Shown here: positions 30,365 through 34,954 of the stretch, in pieces | Numbering within the stretch: position 1 is the first letter of the stretch | Layout: each line of letters opens with the position of its first letter | NCBI GenBank assembly: GCA_029262175.1 | Contig: JAJCZV010000159.1 | Span: 1-34,954, forward strand | DNA: 34,954 bases | Direction of reading: 5' to 3' | Source of the DNA: Gemmatimonadota bacterium | GTDB taxonomy: Bacteria > Gemmatimonadota > Gemmatimonadetes > Palauibacterales > Palauibacteraceae | Made by a program: the position numbers and the translations under genes | Notes under the pieces: generated by a model | Database searches by the model: none | What the model saw: the letters and a program-made list of their open reading frames with translations, nothing else | What the model was told of the DNA's origin: nothing

Positions 30365-33037
30365 CTACTCCTGACGCAGGGTTTCCATCGGATCCACGCG
30401 GGCGGCCCTGCCCGCCGGGATGGCAGCAGCCACAACCGACGTGAGCGCGATGGCAACGGGCACCGCCACGAACGTGACGGGATCTGTCGCGCTGATCCCG
30501 TAGAGCAGACTGTCGAGCAGTCGCGAGACGCCCAGAGCCGCCGTGACGCCGATCAAGAGTCCCAGTCCGGTAAGGGTCAGCCCTTCCCGCAATACCAAGG
30601 CGCGAACGCCCCCAGGCGTTTCGCCGAGCGCCAATCGGATCCCGAGTTCACGCGTGCGTCGCGTGACGAGAAACGCCGTTACCCCGTAGACGCCGATCAC
30701 GACCAGTACCAGCGCAAGGGCAGCGAAGGCCCCGAAGAGCACACTTTGAAAACTCCGGGTCGCCGTCGCGGCTCGGGTTACCTCGGACATGGTTTGGACA
30801 CTTGCGAGGGCAAGATCAGGATCGAGGTCGCGGACGACGGCCCGAACCGCTGGCGTGAGTGCGGCGGGAGTCGACGCGCTTGCCCGCACGATCATGGTGA
30901 GTTGTGACACGTTTTGGCTGGGGTCCGAGTTCGGAAACTGCGCGTGGGGCAGATACATGGTCGGACGGGGCTCGACTTCGGGCGACGTTTGTCTCACATC
31001 GCCAACGATGCCGACGACGGTTCTCCAAAGCGTGTCGAGATCCGTGGTCATTCGAATCTGAGATCCGAGTGCATCGCCCTGAGGCCAGTCGCGGCGAGCG
31101 AACTCATCTCCGATGACAACCGCTTGCTGCGTCTCTTCGACATCCGTCGCGTGAAACGCCCGACCCTGCAGTACGGGGATGCGCATCGCCTCGAAGTATC
31201 CCGTCGTCACCACCATCCAGTCGGGCCCCGGGCCCTGGGCACCCAACCCGTCCGGACCTCGACCGCGGATCCGAACGCCCCAATCGCCGATGCTGCTTGC
31301 GAGCGGCAGGCTGGACGTCCCCGCCGCCAGCTCGACGCCTGGTATGGCCCCGAGGTCGCGCTGCAGATTCTCGAAGAACCTCCGCGAAGACCGCGCATCC
31401 GGGTACTCCGACGACGGTAGTGAAATCTGAAAAGTCAGTTGATCGCGTTCGTCGAATCCGAGGTCCACGGCGCCGACCTGGGCGAACGACCGCACGAGAA
31501 GACCCGCGCCGATCAACAACATCGCGGCGAGCGCCACCTGTGCCGTGACGAGCACGCGGCGCGCGCGCACCCCCGTGGATCCGCCGACCGCCCCCCGGCT
31601 TCCGCGAAGCGACTGCGCCGGTTCGCCACGCGACACGCGTCGCGCGGGGATCAGGCCGATGAGAAGCGATGTCATCACGGTGACCGCCATACAAAACGTG
31701 AACACCCAAGCGTCGGCAGTCGTATCGTCCAGTCGAGGCACCCCCGGTGGACTGAGAGCAACCAGCGCCCGGGCCCCGAGCAGGCCAAGGGCCAGTCCGC
31801 CGACTCCACCCGCCAAGGCGAGGATGGACGTCTCCGTCGCGAGCTGCCGCAGGAGTCGACCCTGCCCGGCTCCAAGCGACGTTCGCACCGCCATTTCACG
31901 CGCACGTGCGTCCGAGCGTGCAAGCAACAAGTTCGCGACGTTTACGCACGCGATAAGGAGTACGAGGATCACCGCGCCCAGAAGAAGAAGCAGCGCGGGT
32001 CGCACGTCTCCGAGCACCTGCTCGCGGACCGGGATCGCGGTCGCGCTAAACGTCTCGGACAACCGATCGCCCATTTGCTGCTTGAACCGCGCGGCCGCCG
32101 TGGCCAGGCCGGCCGCGGCTTGAACCGGCGTCACGCCGTCGGCGAGCCGACCCACGGCATTCAGGTAGTGAATGTTCCGCGGATCCGGAGCGGCGGCATC
32201 CAGGCGAAGCGGGGACAGTACATCCGGCGGCGGTTGCTGAAACCCGCCAGGGAGCCGGAACCCGCTAGGCAGCACCCCGACGACGACCCGAGCGATCCCG
32301 TTCATCGTCAACGTCGTGCCCACGACATCCGGATCGCGCGCGAAGCGGCGAGCCCACAGCGACTCGGAAATCAACAGCACACGCTCGGCACCGGGTTGAT
32401 CTTCAGCGGCCGTGTAGGGGCGGCCGATGATGGGATCTACGCCCAACGCGGGCACGACACCGGCGCTCGCAAAAACCGTCGACAGTCGCTCGGCCTCACC
32501 CGTGCCCGTGAGGGTCAGCGACCCGGGCACATAGACCCCGGTGTGCACGTAGAGGTCATCGACCGCGCCATACTCTCTGAACTCCAGCTCGGAAAGCGCG
32601 AGCTGGCCTTCTTCATGAGTATTCCAGATCGCCGTGACCCGGTCTTCGTCGGAGTATGGCAGAGGACTGAGCAGGACCCCGTTGACGACAGAAAACACCG
32701 CCGTGTTCGCTCCGATCCCCAAAACCAGCGTGAGGATAGCCACGATCGTGACTCCCGGACTCCGCCGGAACTGGCGGAACGTGAAGCGAACGTCCTGGAG
32801 GACGCTGTCGAGCGAGACGCCTAGTCGCCGCTCGCGCACGTTCCCCTTTACGTGCTCCAGGCCCCCGAGTTCGATGCGCGCCGCACGATACGCGTCCTCC
32901 TCGCTCAGGCCATCTCGGCGCTTCTCCTGCGCCAAGAGCTCGACGACGCTCGCGAGCTCCGCGTCCAACTCGGCGTTGAGTGCCCGCTTGCGGAACAGCG
33001 TGCGAAAGACGCTCAGGGTTCGGGTGTAGATTCTCAC
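30365..33037 (-). CDS. ADOP/MacB-family ABC transporter permease
   Basis: An 890-residue membrane protein of the ADOP type ('acidobacterial duplicated orphan permease'). An N-terminal helical permease-associated segment (about 5-75, with LNAELDAELASVVELLAQEKRRDGL) precedes a MacB-like periplasmic domain, then FtsX permease halves. Two FtsX halves are seen: TM segments near 90-115 (VTIVAILTLVLGIGANTAVFSVVNGVLL), 345-365, 405-430 and 450-470, then 500-520 and a second set from about 760 to the end. FtsX landmarks: AREMAVRTSLGAG and RELGIRLALGETPGG. No ATPase gene is adjacent, as is usual for ADOP proteins. It exports or extracts peptides or lipids by analogy with MacB; substrate unknown. GTG start 33037 with GGGGG upstream; a PadR gene precedes it by 9 bp. 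Confidence 0.93.
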   Translation of the reverse strand: MRIYTRTLSVFRTLFRKRALNAELDAELASVVELLAQEKRRDGLSEEDAYRAARIELGGLEHVKGNVRERRLGVSLDSVLQDVRFTFRQFRRSPGVTIVAILTLVLGIGANTAVFSVVNGVLLSPLPYSDEDRVTAIWNTHEEGQLALSELEFREYGAVDDLYVHTGVYVPGSLTLTGTGEAERLSTVFASAGVVPALGVDPIIGRPYTAAEDQPGAERVLLISESLWARRFARDPDVVGTTLTMNGIARVVVGVLPSGFRLPGGFQQPPPDVLSPLRLDAAAPDPRNIHYLNAVGRLADGVTPVQAAAGLATAAARFKQQMGDRLSETFSATAIPVREQVLGDVRPALLLLLGAVILVLLIACVNVANLLLARSDARAREMAVRTSLGAGQGRLLRQLATETSILALAGGVGGLALGLLGARALVALSPPGVPRLDDTTADAWVFTFCMAVTVMTSLLIGLIPARRVSRGEPAQSLRGSRGAVGGSTGVRARRVLVTAQVALAAMLLIGAGLLVRSFAQVGAVDLGFDERDQLTFQISLPSSEYPDARSSRRFFENLQRDLGAIPGVELAAGTSSLPLASSIGDWGVRIRGRGPDGLGAQGPGPDWMVVTTGYFEAMRIPVLQGRAFHATDVEETQQAVVIGDEFARRDWPQGDALGSQIRMTTDLDTLWRTVVGIVGDVRQTSPEVEPRPTMYLPHAQFPNSDPSQNVSQLTMIVRASASTPAALTPAVRAVVRDLDPDLALASVQTMSEVTRAATATRSFQSVLFGAFAALALVLVVIGVYGVTAFLVTRRTRELGIRLALGETPGGVRALVLREGLTLTGLGLLIGVTAALGVSRLLDSLLYGISATDPVTFVAVPVAIALTSVVAAAIPAGRAARVDPMETLRQE

Positions 33038-33046
33038 GAGGGCCCC

Positions 33047-33379
33047 CTAACTGGCTTCGAGAATCTGAGTGATCGCACGAAGTGCATGCCCCCAGTTGCG
33101 CTTCTCATCACCGAGCCGCCGCCGCCCCGCAGCCGTCAGCTGGTAGAACTTTGCGCGGCGGTTGTTCTCGGACTTGCCCCACGAACCGGCAATCCAACCC
33201 TCTTGCTCCATTCGGTGAAGCGATGGAAACAGCGAGCCCGGCTTGACCACGAACGTTCCGCCTGTGACCTGCTCCATCCGTCGAGAGATGCCGAGCCCGT
33301 GCATGGGCTCCAGGGAAAGCGTCTTGAGGACCAGCATGTCGAGCGTGCCCGGAACGAGATCGGTGGGATGTAAGGTCAC
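33047..33379 (-). CDS. PadR-family transcriptional regulator
   Basis: A 110-residue winged-helix regulator. It begins at GTG 33379 with AGGAGA about 6 nt upstream; earlier in-frame codons run into the operator-like region. The PadR pattern is clear: LVPGTLDMLVLKTLSLEPMHGLGISRRME (helices 1-2), then the wing FVVKPGSLFPSLHRMEQEGWIAGSW (recognition helix and wing), RAKFYQLTAAGRRRL, and a short C-terminal helix RNWGHALRAITQILEA for dimerisation. Together with the ADOP permease 9 bp downstream this is the common PadR-ADOP pair; it probably represses the operon until a compound that the permease handles binds it (inference from the pairing). Confidence 0.93.
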   Translation of the reverse strand: MTLHPTDLVPGTLDMLVLKTLSLEPMHGLGISRRMEQVTGGTFVVKPGSLFPSLHRMEQEGWIAGSWGKSENNRRAKFYQLTAAGRRRLGDEKRNWGHALRAITQILEAS

Positions 33380-33396
33380 GATATCTCCTATAGATG

Positions 33397-33419
33397 ATCG
33401 ATAGGTCGTTCCTATAGAT
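33397..33419 (-). promoter_or_regulatory. Candidate PadR operator
   Basis: An inverted repeat ATCGATAGG-TCGTT-CCTATAGAT (7 of 9 arm positions match, inner ATAGG/CCTAT perfect) about 18 bp upstream of the PadR start codon, in the AT-richest part of that gap. Two further CTATAG copies are at 33388-33393 and 33412-33417. The position fits autoregulation of the PadR-permease operon. Confidence 0.5.
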
Positions 33420-33539
33420 ACTCTGTAGGACAGTTTGGTTGCAAGGGCGTGGGTCACGAACCCGTCGGTTCGTCGCGTTGCCGCCCGAAGAGTCAGGTTC
33501 TAGTCTGGGCGCTGCGCTCTCAAACGAGGAATGAACCGC

Positions 33540-34954
33540 ATGCCGCCTCTCACGAAGCCTCACCTCCACGCCCGACTGCGACCCGTGTCCATTGTCATCG
33601 CCTTTTGCGCCGCGGTGTTCGCCGGCGGGACGGCCCACGCGCAGATCCCCACTCCGGCCGACGTCATCGGCTTTGCACCGGGCGAGGACTTCAAGCTGGC
33701 GAACTACGGTCCGATCGCGGCCTATTTCAAGGCGCTGGCCGCTGCCACGGATCGGATGGTGCTGGAGCAAATCGGGGAGAGTACGCGAGGACAGCCCCTC
33801 TACCTCGCTGCCATCTCATCACCCGAGAATCTCGCCCGCAGTGACCGCCTGAAGGAGATCACGCGGACCCTGGCCTACGCGCGCGATCCCGACGCCGCGC
33901 CCGGTTCCATCCTTTCCGAGACGCGGGCCCGCGAGCTGGCGCGGGAAGGCGTAGCCATCGTTTGGATCGATGGCGGACTGCACGCGACCGAGGTCGCGCA
34001 CGGCCAGGTCATGCCCGAGATGGCGCACCACTTCGTGACCGACGAATCCGCCGAGGGACGCCGGATCCGAGACCACGCGATCCTGCTGCTCATGCCCAAC
34101 ATGAACCCCGACGGTCTCGACATCGTGGCCGACTGGTACATGTCGAACGTCGGCACCGAGTTCGAGATGGCACGCGTGCCGGAGCTCTACCACCACTACA
34201 TCGGTCACGACAACAACCGCGATTGGTACATGCTGACGCAGGTCGAGACGCAAGCGGTAACGCGACAGCTATACCACAACTGGTTCCCTCAGATCGTTTA
34301 CAACCAGCACCAGTCGAGCCCCTTCCCCGGCCGCATTTGGATGCCGCCGTTCGAGAACCCCGTGAGTCCTCACCTCGACCCACTCGTCGTGAGTTCGATC
34401 AACCAGATGGGCCACTCGATGCGGCGTCGGTTCGACGAGCAGGGCAAGCCCGGCGTAAACAGCGGCATCGTGTTCGATCTGTGGTGGAACGGCTCGATGA
34501 GAGGAGGACCCGACTATCACAACATGCTCGGATTCCTCACCGAAACCGCCGGTGCTGGCTACGCGACGCCCAGGTGCTACGGAGAGGACGAGATTCCCGA
34601 CACGTTCGGGGCGCGTGCAGGGGATCTGCCCGCCAAGACACCCTCCACCAACTACAACAACCCGTGGCTCGGGGGATGTTGGCACCTTCGCGACGCGATG
34701 GACTACATGATGACGGCCGCGACGGCCGTCGCGGACATGGGGGCGAAACTCAAGGAGGAGTACCTCTTCAATCATTATCGCATGGGTCGGCGACAGATCG
34801 AGCGGGGACACGCGGCGGAGGGCGGCCCATTCGCCTACGTGCTCGACCCCGGCGCCTCGCACGACCCGAGCGCCGTTTTCGAGTTCATGGAGTTGATGTC
34901 GAAGTCCGGGATCGAGTTCGTTCGATCATCCGAGGAGTTTACGGCCGGCGGTCG
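33540..34954 (+). CDS. M14-family zinc carboxypeptidase, exported (3' truncated)
   Basis: The first 471 residues of a secreted metallocarboxypeptidase; the frame is still open at the window end. A signal peptide (IVIAFCAAVFAGGTAHAQ) ends near residue 35. The M14 zinc motif H-x2-E is visible as H148 and E151 in IDGGLHATEVAH, followed by LLLMPNMNPDGLD, HDNNRDW (about 230-236), QIVYNQHQSS, which may hold the third histidine ligand, and FLTETAGAGYA, which likely carries the catalytic glutamate. This group of large M14-type proteins is common in Gemmatimonadota. ATG 33540 is preferred to ATG 33531 because GAGGA lies 8 nt upstream of it. It probably trims C-terminal residues of peptides in the periplasm. 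Confidence 0.92.
   Translation, partial: MPPLTKPHLHARLRPVSIVIAFCAAVFAGGTAHAQIPTPADVIGFAPGEDFKLANYGPIAAYFKALAAATDRMVLEQIGESTRGQPLYLAAISSPENLARSDRLKEITRTLAYARDPDAAPGSILSETRARELAREGVAIVWIDGGLHATEVAHGQVMPEMAHHFVTDESAEGRRIRDHAILLLMPNMNPDGLDIVADWYMSNVGTEFEMARVPELYHHYIGHDNNRDWYMLTQVETQAVTRQLYHNWFPQIVYNQHQSSPFPGRIWMPPFENPVSPHLDPLVVSSINQMGHSMRRRFDEQGKPGVNSGIVFDLWWNGSMRGGPDYHNMLGFLTETAGAGYATPRCYGEDEIPDTFGARAGDLPAKTPSTNYNNPWLGGCWHLRDAMDYMMTAATAVADMGAKLKEEYLFNHYRMGRRQIERGHAAEGGPFAYVLDPGASHDPSAVFEFMELMSKSGIEFVRSSEEFTAGG

Noticed and set aside
31439..32824. Open frame (461 codons) on the plus strand opposite the ADOP permease
   Set aside because: Highly charged Arg/His-rich sequence without family motifs, antisense to a clear membrane protein.

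Overview
The window is a GC-rich, densely packed bacterial chromosome segment. Several gene types that are abundant together in Gemmatimonadota and related phyla occur here: an ADOP/MacB-type permease with an upstream PadR regulator, a DUF5916 outer-membrane barrel protein, an Oar-like TonB-dependent receptor with an N-terminal carboxypeptidase-regulatory domain, two DinB-fold proteins, a CRTAC1/ASPIC-UnbV protein, many exported lipoproteins, Tat-exported enzymes, and M28, M24, M14 and leishmanolysin-like peptidases. A Gemmatimonadota-like, aerobic, peptide-using heterotroph is my inference; there is no rRNA or other marker gene to confirm it. No tRNA, rRNA, CRISPR array, insertion sequence or phage gene was recognised.

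Layout. 1-3.1 kb: end of a DUF5916 protein, two DinB proteins, a 56-residue small protein, and a lipoprotein followed by a strong terminator. 3.2-5.5 kb: a DsbA/FrnE-like thiol protein, a SET-domain protein and a PD40 beta-propeller lipoprotein. 5.5-8.5 kb: a polyamine locus, with a deoxyhypusine-synthase-like enzyme convergent with arginine decarboxylase speA. 8.6-17.9 kb: exported peptidases (M28, M24), a small carboxypeptidase-regulatory protein, a large TonB-dependent receptor and a secreted amidohydrolase. 18.2-21.7 kb: a lipoprotein with eight tandem Ig-like modules and a C-terminal HExxH metalloprotease. 21.7-26.0 kb: acetamidase/formamidase-like lipoprotein, then three tightly coupled genes (P-loop NTPase that seems to start on ATT, TraR/DksA protein, CRTAC1 lipoprotein). 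26.0-28.6 kb, minus strand: an operon of a peroxiredoxin-like lipoprotein, a Tat-exported NAD-epimerase-like protein and a secreted esterase. 28.7-30.2 kb, minus strand: a CBS-pair protein overlapping a cysteine-synthase/cystathionine-beta-synthase-like enzyme. 30.4-33.4 kb: PadR regulator plus ADOP permease. 33.5 kb to the end: a truncated M14 carboxypeptidase.

The most interesting signal is in the peroxiredoxin-like gene at 27894-28562 (minus). Its frame is open throughout except for one in-frame TGA exactly where the catalytic cysteine of the FYRGxWCPYC motif should be. A perfect 7-bp hairpin with a GGG loop starts 14 nt after that TGA, with its loop 21 nt after it, which fits a bacterial SECIS element. 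I read it as an exported selenocysteine peroxiredoxin-like lipoprotein. Standard gene callers would split or truncate it. A second start/stop anomaly is the P-loop NTPase at 22915, whose Walker A motif lies upstream of every ATG, GTG or TTG in its frame.
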